64,000 nucleotides of DNA from Gammaproteobacteria bacterium (GTDB lineage: Bacteria > Pseudomonadota > Gammaproteobacteria > Pseudomonadales > PIVM01): assembly GCA_003353945.1 (NCBI GenBank), contig PIVM01000010.1, positions 1 through 64,000 on the forward strand. The letters are read 5' to 3'. Within the stretch, counting starts at the first letter, position 1, and every line of letters starts with the position of its first letter. Of the stretch, positions 1-8,355 are shown piece after piece. The translations under genes and the position numbers were made by a program. The notes under the pieces were generated by a model. The model ran no database searches. It saw nothing but the letters and a program-made list of their open reading frames with translations, and was not told the origin of the DNA.

Positions 1-444
1 CTTGCTGCGTAAAGTCTTTTACTCAAATGTCTTAGCATTTGAGTGCGCAGTTCAATACCCCGCTTCGCGTAGCGAAGTCGAGCCGGAGGCGAGATAGCTT
101 GCTGCGGGGTAGTTTATTTGCTGCCTGGTAATTCGTATTAACTGTCGCTTTGAGATGCGAATACACCAAACATTGGACGAGGGTCGCTTTCCCCTGAGTC
201 AATCAAATACGCTGGTAAAACATATTGTCAGCACAGATGCTCAAGTGCTTTTCTATTGAAATGGTGGAAAATACGGCCTTTCTGAGATTTTATGCTTTTT
301 AACCAGTGACTTGTATTGTTTCAGTGCCTCATAGAATGGGTATGGCTAAAGGCACATATTTTCCATGCTGTGAAAGAGAGTCTGCTATTCTTTAAGATGT
401 AAAAGCAGGCTGAAAATCAATCAGCCGGAAGGGGCTTTCAATCC
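1..444. other. Intergenic region with two palindromes
   Basis: No convincing gene was found before the first coding region. Two inverted repeats are visible. A perfect 9-bp stem lies at 21-29 and 36-44 with a 6-base loop. An 8-bp pair, TACCCCGC at 56-63 and GCGGGGTA at 104-111, bounds a 56-bp palindromic block that also contains the smaller palindrome CTTCGCGTAGCGAAG at 63-77. This looks like a REP-type intergenic repeat. The gene that ends left of the window is not seen. Confidence 0.5.
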
Positions 445-2112
445 ATGTTTAACAGTATTGGTCATAAGCTGATAATTACCAGTGGGGCTGTTACCACCCT
501 GGGTTTATTGGGTTTGGTTTTTTTATATACAGCTTATCAGCAGTCGAGTTTGCTTGAGCAAAATGAACGAATGCTCAATACACTGACTGAGAGTGTGAGT
601 GAGAGTTTGCAGGTCGTTATGAAGTCCGGCTATGCGGATGTTGCACAGGACTTTGCCGACGGCTTGCATAAAGTGTCGGGGATCAGTGAATTTTACATTT
701 TGCGTACAAACGGCCAAGAAGCATTTCTCGATAACAAAACCATTATCGCAGTGAATCGTCGTAAAGACGAAGATCTGTTTGAAATTCGAGCTACTGAAGA
801 AATCAATCAAATTGTAATTGAAAGCCTACCCGAGTTACGCCAGTCTGTTAGCGAAAAAAAAACCGTACACTACTATAGTAAAGATCGAGCTGGAAACGCG
901 TATCTTAATCTAATCGCACCTATTCAAAATCGTAAAGGATGCCACGAATGTCATGGGAGTAAAGAGGCTGTGAGGGGCGTGGTGAAGATCACTGCTTCGC
1001 TGGCGAGCGTCGAACAGGTGATCAGTGAGACAAAATCCAGAGCTTATCTCATCTCATCTGTCTGCATCTTATTTATCGTAGTTATTACCGGCTTTTTGGT
1101 AAAACGCACGATCTCAAACCCCATCAACACGGTTACCGATGCCATGTACAGTGTGTCCAGTGGCAATCTCGACAAGCAGGTGCTGATATTGGGTAATGAT
1201 GAAATCGGCGCCATGGCACGCAGTTTCAATATCATGTCTTCAGAATTGAAAATGACCTATGAGGATCTCAAAAGTGAACATGACAAGTTAACGACAATCA
1301 TACTCAGCTCACAGGAAGGTATGGTGGTGACTGACAGCCAAGGCAGCATTGTATTATCCAATCCGGCTGCTACCAATATTCTAGGTAGGTCAGCGAAAAA
1401 AATTGCGATGAAGGGCTTTCTACATTTACTGGATGAACCAGATATCGTGAGCGATATGCTCGGCACAGAAGATAAGGTTAAGCGCTCTAAGGAAATTCAG
1501 TATCATGGCAAAACACTGCGTTTTCTCGTCTCTTCAATTAACAGTCAAGATGGGAAAGTGATTGGTTCTGCGGCATCAATCCGTGATGTCACAGAAGAGA
1601 AGCAGTTAAATGATAAGTTGAAGCTGCTGTCGATGTCTGATGACTTGACCGGCCTATATAACCGTCGCTATATGGAAGTGGCTCTGGCGAAAGAGTGGCA
1701 TCGCAAAAATCGTTATGATCGTGATCTTTCTATTATTATGCTCGACGTGGATCATCTTAAGCGCTTCAACGAGGAGCACGGGTATGCATTGGGTGATCGT
1801 GTTCTGCAGTCTTTGGGCGGCATCATAATAGACGCGCTACGTTCGGAGGATATACCGTGTCGGTATGGTGGAGAAGAGTTTCTGATCATACTTCCGGAAA
1901 CCAACATTGACGGGGCGAACGTGTTTGCTCATCGCATCCGATTGATGGTGAATGAAACGCCAGTCGATGGACTCAAAGTTACCGTCAGTCTAGGTGTGGC
2001 ATCCGTTACAAAAGTAGCCGCGAAAAATTATCAGGCATTGGTTTCAGCTGCAGATCATGCACTCTGTGATGCGAAAAATGCGGGTAGAAACTGCGTGAGA
2101 TCTGTCGTTTGA
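445..2112 (+). CDS. Membrane diguanylate cyclase with periplasmic heme-c sensor domain
   Basis: A 555-residue protein predicted to make cyclic di-GMP in response to a periplasmic redox or ligand signal. An N-terminal transmembrane helix (about 9-31) is followed by a Tll0287/DUF3365-like sensor with one c-type heme motif, CHECH at 166-170. A second helix (about 200-220), HAMP (about 220-275), PAS (about 290-385) and GGDEF domains follow. The active-site motif is GGEEF at 475-479. The inhibitory I-site RSED is at 466-469, so product feedback is likely. The start is preceded by a purine-rich AAGGGG. It is followed on the same strand by a cupredoxin and a heme protein, which suggests a redox theme. 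The heme is inferred from the motif, and the signal sensed is unknown. Confidence 0.9.
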   Translation: MFNSIGHKLIITSGAVTTLGLLGLVFLYTAYQQSSLLEQNERMLNTLTESVSESLQVVMKSGYADVAQDFADGLHKVSGISEFYILRTNGQEAFLDNKTIIAVNRRKDEDLFEIRATEEINQIVIESLPELRQSVSEKKTVHYYSKDRAGNAYLNLIAPIQNRKGCHECHGSKEAVRGVVKITASLASVEQVISETKSRAYLISSVCILFIVVITGFLVKRTISNPINTVTDAMYSVSSGNLDKQVLILGNDEIGAMARSFNIMSSELKMTYEDLKSEHDKLTTIILSSQEGMVVTDSQGSIVLSNPAATNILGRSAKKIAMKGFLHLLDEPDIVSDMLGTEDKVKRSKEIQYHGKTLRFLVSSINSQDGKVIGSAASIRDVTEEKQLNDKLKLLSMSDDLTGLYNRRYMEVALAKEWHRKNRYDRDLSIIMLDVDHLKRFNEEHGYALGDRVLQSLGGIIIDALRSEDIPCRYGGEEFLIILPETNIDGANVFAHRIRLMVNETPVDGLKVTVSLGVASVTKVAAKNYQALVSAADHALCDAKNAGRNCVRSVV

Positions 2113-2184
2113 AGTAGCGAGACTACGCTACAAAAATGATGGTAGCAGTTAAATAACAATGATTAAACAATCAAGGAGAACGTA

Positions 2185-2643
2185 ATGAAAAAAAATATGG
2201 CTTTACTATTAGCAATGATTATAAGTTCGTTTAGCCAGTTTGGTTTTACAGGATCTACCTACATCACAAACGCCGGTGAGATTGTTAAATCGACGGATTG
2301 GAAAAAAATGCAGACTGTCCGGGTTGAACTCGATGAGTTTTCTTACTCTCCCGAAATCCTGACATTTAAAGCAGGTCAGCCCTATAAACTGGAATTGGTA
2401 AATGCCGGCGATAAAAAACATTATTTTACCGCTCCGAAATTTTACAAGGCGATTGCGACACGCAAGGTGCAATCGAATAAAGACGGTGAAATCAAAGCAC
2501 CTTATTTTACTGCCATTGAACTGATGGTAGGAGGACAACTGGATATGTATTTTGTACCGGTAGATAAAGGCGATTACACTGTTTACTGTACTATTAAGGG
2601 GCATCGTGATGAAGGTATGGAAGGAAAAATTATCATTCGGTAA
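2185..2643 (+). CDS. Exported cupredoxin-like copper protein
   Basis: A 152-residue protein with an N-terminal signal peptide (about 1-22) and one cupredoxin fold. Likely type 1 copper ligands are visible: the His of KKHYF, then the Cys of VYCTIKGH, the His seven positions later, and the Met of GMEGK near the C-terminus. This is the usual His...Cys-x(n)-His-x(n)-Met order of plastocyanin and azurin families. An AAGGAG ribosome site precedes the start. It probably carries electrons or binds copper in the periplasm. It lies 72 bp after the heme-sensor cyclase and 21 bp before the next heme protein, so co-transcription is likely. The redox partner is unknown. Confidence 0.8.
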   Translation: MKKNMALLLAMIISSFSQFGFTGSTYITNAGEIVKSTDWKKMQTVRVELDEFSYSPEILTFKAGQPYKLELVNAGDKKHYFTAPKFYKAIATRKVQSNKDGEIKAPYFTAIELMVGGQLDMYFVPVDKGDYTVYCTIKGHRDEGMEGKIIIR

Positions 2644-2664
2644 AATTGGAAACTGCATTAATCT

Positions 2665-3537
2665 ATGAACAATACAATCTTACACAAAATAATATTTTTT
2701 GCATTTTTTCTGTGTGCTACCGTCGTTAACGCCAACCCGCCAAAGGAAATGGTGGTTGACATGCTGCGCTATCAGCCCACTATTGACGGCAATTTATCTG
2801 AGTGGCCACCAGCAACATTTAAAATAATTAGAATTCGTCCGGCTGTCAAAGATGATAAAAAAAATACTACGGGAAAAATGACTGTTGAATTGTCAGCAGG
2901 CATTTATGCAAATTTCATTTATTTTGCCGCTCGCTGGCCTGACAAAACAGCCAATACTGATTTCAGACCGTGGGTCTGGCGTGACAATAAATACAAACGT
3001 AGTAAAAAGCGGGATGATATGTTTGCATTGCGTTTCGCTATGGCTGGAAAGTACGACAAATCCATGCTCACGGACGCAGAATATGAAACCGATGTTTGGG
3101 TCTGGTCTGCAGGTAGAAGTAATCTTGCTGGCTATGCGACCGATTATAAACATGTCATTTCGTTGGAACCGATTGAAGATGCGCCCGAGTACAAAACAGA
3201 AGGTGGCAATACGGTTTATATCGACAGATTGAAAGACAGAGGCTCAATAGCATATAAAACCTTTCGACCTGAGAAGAATATAAAGTCCGCAACCAAAGTG
3301 CCTAGTATTGAGATATCAGAAAACTCAGCTGGCAGCATTGCGGATGTAAAGGCGAAGGGAGTCTGGCAGTCCGGTTTCTGGCATCTTGAAATGGTTCGCA
3401 AACTCGACACTGGTTATGATGATGACAGAAGGCTGGAACGTGGTCAGACTGTGCTTGGTCAGATTGCTGTGTTCAATCATGCCAATGAGGAACACAAGAG
3501 CATTTCAGAGCCGATTATTTTTGTTCTCGAAAAATAA
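2665..3537 (+). CDS. Ethylbenzene-dehydrogenase-type (EB_dh) heme-binding protein
   Basis: A 290-residue exported protein with a signal peptide (about 1-23) and a body resembling the EB_dh / cytochrome c-552-DMSO-reductase-like heme domain. The family start is visible in TIDGNLSEWPPA. The family C-terminal signature is seen in VRKLDTGYDDD followed by GQIAVFNHANEEH. In characterised type II molybdenum enzymes (EbdC, DdhC, SerC) this fold is the gamma subunit, holding one heme b with Met and Lys ligands. No CxxCH motif is present, so non-covalent heme is expected. It lies 21 bp after the cupredoxin gene. A catalytic subunit of the same enzyme superfamily is found alone at 27463-30366, but pairing of the two is only a guess. 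Confidence 0.75.
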   Translation: MNNTILHKIIFFAFFLCATVVNANPPKEMVVDMLRYQPTIDGNLSEWPPATFKIIRIRPAVKDDKKNTTGKMTVELSAGIYANFIYFAARWPDKTANTDFRPWVWRDNKYKRSKKRDDMFALRFAMAGKYDKSMLTDAEYETDVWVWSAGRSNLAGYATDYKHVISLEPIEDAPEYKTEGGNTVYIDRLKDRGSIAYKTFRPEKNIKSATKVPSIEISENSAGSIADVKAKGVWQSGFWHLEMVRKLDTGYDDDRRLERGQTVLGQIAVFNHANEEHKSISEPIIFVLEK

Positions 3538-3739
3538 TACCAGCATATACCTAAATTTCGATTTTTTTGTCCGACTATGTGCAAATCCTACCAAGTAACA
3601 GGCTGAAATGAAGTGATGCTCCTTTTATCTTCCCATATTGAATATTGTCAGAGAAGTGAAAGGCTTCAAGCTAAATATGGTTAATCCTCATAATTTGCGC
3701 AGATCAAGTTCTGTTTTTAACGGAATCACCAAATCCATA

Positions 3740-4141
3740 CTATCTGTAAAATCCCTTATTTAATAACTGCATACGTGGATCAGATATTCCTTTTCTTACA
3801 GTTTGTTTGCTCTGAGCAGCTTCCTTAATCAGGGCCTCCAACTCTCCCTTTTCATCCATTTCACAAACAATATCGCAACCACCGACTAACTTGCCCTTTA
3901 CCCACAACTGGGGAAATGTCGGCCAGTTGGAGTATTCGGGCAAGTTAGTCCGAATATCGGGACAACCCAGAATATCTACATAGGCAAAGCGCTCACCACA
4001 GGCCATTAAGGCTTGTGACGCTCGTGCAGAACAACCACACTGCGGATCACGAGGTGAGCCTTTCATATAAATGATAATCGGGTTACTTGCTATTTGCCCT
4101 TTAAGTTTGTCAAAAGTATTTACAGTCATCACGTTGCTCAT
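3740..4141 (-). CDS. grxD: Monothiol glutaredoxin (Grx4-like) with CGCS active site
   Basis: A 133-residue protein matching the bacterial Grx4/GrxD family, which carries [2Fe-2S] clusters in iron-sulfur trafficking. The family segments YMKGSP, ACGERFAYVDIL, WPTFPQLW and GGCDIV are all present. The usual CGFS motif reads C35-G-C37-S here, giving a second thiol where Phe is expected. The protein also has a C-terminal tail of about 25 residues not typical of E. coli GrxD. It is transcribed away from a TonB-dependent receptor, and a Fur-like box lies in the shared gap, consistent with an iron connection. The start at 4141 was kept; a second in-frame ATG lies four codons in. Confidence 0.9.
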   Translation of the reverse strand: MSNVMTVNTFDKLKGQIASNPIIIYMKGSPRDPQCGCSARASQALMACGERFAYVDILGCPDIRTNLPEYSNWPTFPQLWVKGKLVGGCDIVCEMDEKGELEALIKEAAQSKQTVRKGISDPRMQLLNKGFYR

Positions 4142-4457
4142 TTGTTTTTATTCATTAATCGATTTGTGAACACCAAGGTGTTCCTTGAGCAAAATACTAT
4201 TAATGCTTTACACGTAATGCAAATCATTTAGGTTTGCGTTTATATTTTATTTCTTGAATTTGATATAGCTCAATAAATTCATACTCTACTGCCAAAAGCG
4301 CGTCAAATCAGCCATTGTCAAACTCAATTTAAAACCACACAGACAGGGAAAACTCAAAAATAGCGTGAGTTCAAATAGTTGGTCAGCTACAGGCAGTTTT
4401 ATCGATTACTGCTAAAATTTCATTTATTACATCGCACATTTTATTAGGCAAAGGGAA
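4142..4457. other. Divergent promoter region, glutaredoxin / TonB receptor
   Basis: This 316-bp AT-rich gap separates two divergent genes and must hold both promoters. A Fur-like site is annotated separately. No further gene is visible. Confidence 0.5.
4215..4228. promoter_or_regulatory. Fur-box-like sequence
   Basis: The 14 bases TAATGCAAATCATT match 12 of 14 positions of the Fur consensus core TAATGATAATCATT. The site lies between a Grx4-type gene and a TonB-dependent receptor gene, a setting where iron control would make sense. The flanking positions of the 19-bp box do not match well, so this is a candidate only. Confidence 0.35.
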
Positions 4458-6521
4458 ATGATGAAGAAAAACTGTTCATTAACATTTACCTTGGTTTTTA
4501 TGTGTCTTTTTTTTCAGGTATCCAGAGCAGCGGAACTGCCTCCAATCATACAGGCAAGTCAACCTGGAGGCTCCTCCAAAGTTGAATCACAAGGAGAAAT
4601 AATCACAGATGGCCAGGATTCAGTTGCACTTGATTTCAATTCATTGCTTGACCTGACCCTCAATGAGTTAATGAAAGTTAAGGTCGTCACTCCATCCAAA
4701 TTTGCAGAATCGCTGAATCAAAGCCCGAGTGTGGCATCTGTTATTACGGCAGATGAAATTGCTTTGTTCGGTGGACGAGATCTGGTAGAAGTCCTATCTA
4801 AAGTCACGGGCATCAATGTTTTGAACTCTCTGGTAGGCGGTCGCTATCGATTCACCATTCGTGGAGATCAACCATCGTTTAACGTTAACCATATTTTAAT
4901 CTTGATTGATGGCATTCCCATCAACCGGGAAAGCTATATCGGTGGGATATGGACTCAGTCTATCCTGGCAATCCCGCTTCCCATCGTTAAACAAATAGAA
5001 GTTGTACGTGGGCCAGGCTCTGCTCTTTACGGCAGCAATGCTTTTTCCGGAGTGGTCAATATCATCACAAAAAATAGTAGTGAGCTGAAAAATTCTGTAT
5101 CTCTTAGCTATGGAAGTCATAACAGCCGCGCTGTTGACCTGACCTACGCAACCTTTTCAGGCAATCTGGAGTTTAACACCGCATTACGATTCTATAAAAG
5201 CGATGGATGGCCACTGGAAACAGGCTCAACCATTGGCAAACCGCTTTCAACCGAGGCTGCCTCAGAGACACCTGGAGTGTTGGCTCGCGTGCGCTATCAG
5301 GATTTCTACGCAACAGGTTTTTGGGGCAAGGCCGACCAGGTGACTATGCGTGGTACGGCCGCTGATCCGATTGCCGGATTAACAGAAAATGAACGATACT
5401 TTTTTGATCTGGGCTATAAGCACCAACTCGAAAACGGATGGGAGGTCAAATCCAGTTTATCCCATGTTGCTGGCCGCACTGATCATGCCGTAGCCTCGGT
5501 AGACCCAGAACAATTGACGGTGATCCATTATGAAACCGATGACTCTCATTTTGAACTGCATACACTGGGGGAAGTATCTGATCAGCTGCAAATACTGATA
5601 GGCGGAAGTTATGACGCTCTTACCGGAGGTGTTCCCGCTGCCGGGTTCCCATCAGATTGGCACGACTGGTTGGCGGGTATCTTTGCTGAAGCGAACTATC
5701 AATTTAACAATACTAAAGTCACTACAGGATTCCAGTACAACTACACGAGCGAAGATATTGGTGACTTTGTTCCCCGCTTAGGGATCATTCATGACTTCAC
5801 CGAAAATCTGGGCATTAAGCTCCTCTACGGACAAGCTTTTCGCTCTCCCTATGCCGGCGAAAAATTTCTTGATGCCACCGTTGGAGATCTCACCATCAAG
5901 GGTAATCCGAAACTTAAACCAGAACTGGGCACAACGTATGATCTTCAACTGTATTATCAAAAAGATAATTGGCAATCCGCGCTCACCCTATTCCGTAATG
6001 TGCAACAAGACTTGGTAGTCCGTATTCCAATCACCACACCGATGGATATTTATTTTGTCAATAAGGGTAAGCTTGAGATTGAAGGGGTCGAACTGGAAGC
6101 CAAAATTGGTCTTATGAATGCCTGGTATCTGACGGGTTCATATACCTATCAAAGAAATAATGACACGAAGGGCTTGGATAATTTTACGCAACAGCCTCAC
6201 GATATCTTCAAGTTAGGGATAGCCTATCACTTAGAAAACTGGTCAGTAGGACTATTTGAAAACTATTTTAGCAAATACCCGAACAATACTGATATCAGCC
6301 AGGGGCGAGCCCAAGTCAATCCTTCATCCAAAGCCTATCATCACCTGACGCTGAACACTTCCTATGAACCTCTCCAGTTTGATAAAGTAAAGATATCACT
6401 TTATGTTGATAACCTGCTGGATGAAAAAGCCTATGCCCCTGAGCAGCCTGGCTCTTCCATAAATTCAGTGCCAATACTGGCAGAGCGCAGCTTGATGCTA
6501 AGCCTGATGTTTGAGTATTAA
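4458..6521 (+). CDS. TonB-dependent outer-membrane receptor
   Basis: A 687-residue outer-membrane transporter. It has a signal peptide (about 1-25), a plug domain (about 70-200) and a 22-strand-type barrel ending in an aromatic residue (LSLMFEY). Plug landmarks are visible: SVITADEI, RFTIRGDQPS, ILIDGIPIN and the conserved VVRGPGSALYGSNAFSGVVN. The C-terminal DNLLDEKAYAP is typical of the last strands. The plug type resembles vitamin B12/iron-complex or colicin receptors, but the substrate cannot be read from sequence. No exbB, exbD or periplasmic binding protein lies beside it. An AAAGGGA ribosome site precedes tandem ATG codons at 4458 and 4461. Confidence 0.92.
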   Translation: MMKKNCSLTFTLVFMCLFFQVSRAAELPPIIQASQPGGSSKVESQGEIITDGQDSVALDFNSLLDLTLNELMKVKVVTPSKFAESLNQSPSVASVITADEIALFGGRDLVEVLSKVTGINVLNSLVGGRYRFTIRGDQPSFNVNHILILIDGIPINRESYIGGIWTQSILAIPLPIVKQIEVVRGPGSALYGSNAFSGVVNIITKNSSELKNSVSLSYGSHNSRAVDLTYATFSGNLEFNTALRFYKSDGWPLETGSTIGKPLSTEAASETPGVLARVRYQDFYATGFWGKADQVTMRGTAADPIAGLTENERYFFDLGYKHQLENGWEVKSSLSHVAGRTDHAVASVDPEQLTVIHYETDDSHFELHTLGEVSDQLQILIGGSYDALTGGVPAAGFPSDWHDWLAGIFAEANYQFNNTKVTTGFQYNYTSEDIGDFVPRLGIIHDFTENLGIKLLYGQAFRSPYAGEKFLDATVGDLTIKGNPKLKPELGTTYDLQLYYQKDNWQSALTLFRNVQQDLVVRIPITTPMDIYFVNKGKLEIEGVELEAKIGLMNAWYLTGSYTYQRNNDTKGLDNFTQQPHDIFKLGIAYHLENWSVGLFENYFSKYPNNTDISQGRAQVNPSSKAYHHLTLNTSYEPLQFDKVKISLYVDNLLDEKAYAPEQPGSSINSVPILAERSLMLSLMFEY

Positions 6522-6616
6522 ATTCAGGAACTCACTTATTTAAATTTTCTGTGTTTTGAGATAAGTATTTGTTAATCCATTACCCTTGACACATACGCCC
6601 TTCGTAGATTCTCTAC

Positions 6617-6862
6617 TTACAGGCGCACTTTACTATATGCGATTTTTCGTTGCTGAAACCAATCTGAAACTGAATAACCGATGCAGCAAAATGCTGACCA
6701 TGCAAGTGCAGCAGAAAACAAAAAGTGCGATGATAACGCATTGCTTTCAATACCTACTCTGTAACCGGCGCCAACAACAAAAACAAAAATGGCAATCCAT
6801 ATCACGCTATTCTTAGTCAATTTGAGTTCGCTATTTTCTGTGTTCATTTGAGGAATTTCCAA
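6617..6862 (-). CDS. Small two-helix membrane protein, paralogue of 57106-57357
   Basis: An 81-residue protein of unknown function. The chosen start is TTG at 6862, because AGGAG (6871-6875) lies 8 bases before it; the next ATG, at 6847, has no comparable site. Two hydrophobic segments (about 18-36 and 47-64) are separated by a short polar loop. The second contains AWSAFCCIGYSVSDW, closely matching IWSAICGISYSICDW in the protein at 57106-57357. Both have a charged N-terminus with NSVIW or NRVVW before the first helix. The two genes are about 50 kb apart. The conserved YS(V/I)xDW end of helix 2 looks like a family signature. Confidence 0.7.
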   Translation of the reverse strand: MEIPQMNTENSELKLTKNSVIWIAIFVFVVGAGYRVGIESNALSSHFLFSAALAWSAFCCIGYSVSDWFQQRKIAYSKVRL

Positions 6863-7104
6863 TGTATCCGCTCCTATCTGGTATAAACATACTGCTCAAT
6901 ATACGACTTCACATCCCTGAGTGTTAGAGCCTTTCCATATCAAATATTGGCCTATATTTCGCCACAGTCAACAATTCAGTCAATAATTATTTTAAATTTT
7001 GTGATCTGGATTTGCTTTCGAGGAAACTAAATTTGATGCGTTTAGAGAACCGCTGCAGGAGGACTGCATTCCTTCTCATTGGCCGAAACCTTCAAGTATC
7101 GCAT

Positions 7105-7296
7105 ATCTCGGGATCACTATCGCTAGGGGTGTTATGCTGGCGCTCTTCTACGCCTTTGGATATGACGACGATTATGATTGGGAGCATCGCAATCGGGATG
7201 GTCGTAGACGATACACTTCACTTTATGTACAGTTTCCACAGGTATCTCACCGAGCAAGTTCGTAGGCCAGCACCCATTTACGCTGCATCTCATTAA
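7105..7296 (+). pseudogene. Fragment of an RND/MMPL-family exporter
   Basis: The in-frame stretch PLDMTTIMIGSIAIGMVVDD followed by TLHFMYSFHRYLTE closely resembles the transmembrane-4 region of RND-superfamily exporters, where the paired Asp residues carry protons. Just upstream, ISGSLSLGV resembles the segment that normally lies about 20 residues earlier, so an internal deletion is likely. No start, no remaining domains and no in-frame extension past 7296 are present. This is a decayed remnant of a protein usually over 750 residues long. Confidence 0.6.
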
Positions 7297-7297
7297 A

Positions 7298-8305
7298 TTA
7301 TTTAAACGTCGTTTCATTTCTTAATCTGTGGACACCAGATATTGCTTTTTTAAGAATCCCTTGTAGGCTATACCTGCTCACATTGCATCTTTGATAATTC
7401 CCTTCCCCGATAATCTCGCCAGCCACCATCAAAGCACTCTCAATAGCTGGGCCAATCCCCTCCCCCAGGTCCATCGTAGCCAATCCCGCAGCGTCGCCAA
7501 TCACATAGCAATTTTCAATATTTACTTCACCTCCAAAGGAATTTAGGTAATAGGAGTGCCCCCTTTCCTTAGGATATTCAACCGTTTTGTTGTCGAAAAG
7601 ATTCAAATTATGCAGATCATCAAGCAACAGCGACCAATGATCATGGATATTTTTCCCTGATTTATTTAAAAAGCGACTAATCGCCCCCACTCCGATATTT
7701 ACAAACCCATCATTTTTCGGCACGAACCATGAATAACCCGGCAATCCATGATTACAAAAAAATAAGTGGCTGGTGTTGTCGCGCTGCGGATATTCAAATT
7801 CCATTTCCAGTGTTGTTAATTGATTTTTCATCAGGCGAGATTTACTAAAATATTGTCTGGCAACGGGGCAAGCTGTCCCCCCGGCACCCACCAAATATTT
7901 ACAGGAATATTCATTATCAATAGCGAATAAACCATTATCGTTCTTTACGATTTTTTTTACTTGGTGTTTTATACACTCCGCACCCGACCTGTCCAGCAGC
8001 CACGCGTCAAATTCAACACGTCTAATAGAATAGTTATCCCATTTTGAAGGGAAATAGGAAATGCCTCTTTTAATTAGGGGAATATGTATTTGAACATCCA
8101 AGTCAAGCAGACCATAGGGATAATCTGATTTGCGAATACCCAGGTCATCTAGAACTTTAGAGGTAATCCAGCCTGCGCACAATTTGGGACGTGGAAAACA
8201 AGCTTTATCTAGGATGAGAACGTTTTTTCCACTTTTTTTGAGTTTCCAAGCACAGCTACTGCCCGCAGGTCCCCCTCCTACTATGATTGTTTCAACGTAA
8301 CGCAC
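7298..8305 (-). CDS. FAD-dependent oxidoreductase, geranylgeranyl-reductase family
   Basis: A 335-residue flavoprotein. The N-terminal Rossmann motif GGGPAGSSCAWKLKKSG binds FAD, and the second FAD motif YVIGDAAGLATMDLGEGIGP lies near the C-terminus. The segment PRPKLCAGWIT resembles the conserved substrate-site region of geranylgeranyl reductases. Family members reduce isoprenoid double bonds in lipids or quinones or act as related dehydrogenases; the substrate is unknown. It lies 50 bp after the cyclopropane fatty acid synthase gene on the same strand, which suggests a joint role in lipid modification. Confidence 0.75.
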   Translation of the reverse strand: MRYVETIIVGGGPAGSSCAWKLKKSGKNVLILDKACFPRPKLCAGWITSKVLDDLGIRKSDYPYGLLDLDVQIHIPLIKRGISYFPSKWDNYSIRRVEFDAWLLDRSGAECIKHQVKKIVKNDNGLFAIDNEYSCKYLVGAGGTACPVARQYFSKSRLMKNQLTTLEMEFEYPQRDNTSHLFFCNHGLPGYSWFVPKNDGFVNIGVGAISRFLNKSGKNIHDHWSLLLDDLHNLNLFDNKTVEYPKERGHSYYLNSFGGEVNIENCYVIGDAAGLATMDLGEGIGPAIESALMVAGEIIGEGNYQRCNVSRYSLQGILKKAISGVHRLRNETTFK

Positions 8306-8355
8306 GAGAGTAACTCATAATTTTTTTGAGGCATGCAAGTACAGATTAATTTAAC

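Noticed and set aside
7132..7317. Minus-strand ORF opposite the RND fragment
   Set aside because: No ribosome site or family features; it overlaps a decayed gene and is a shadow of it.
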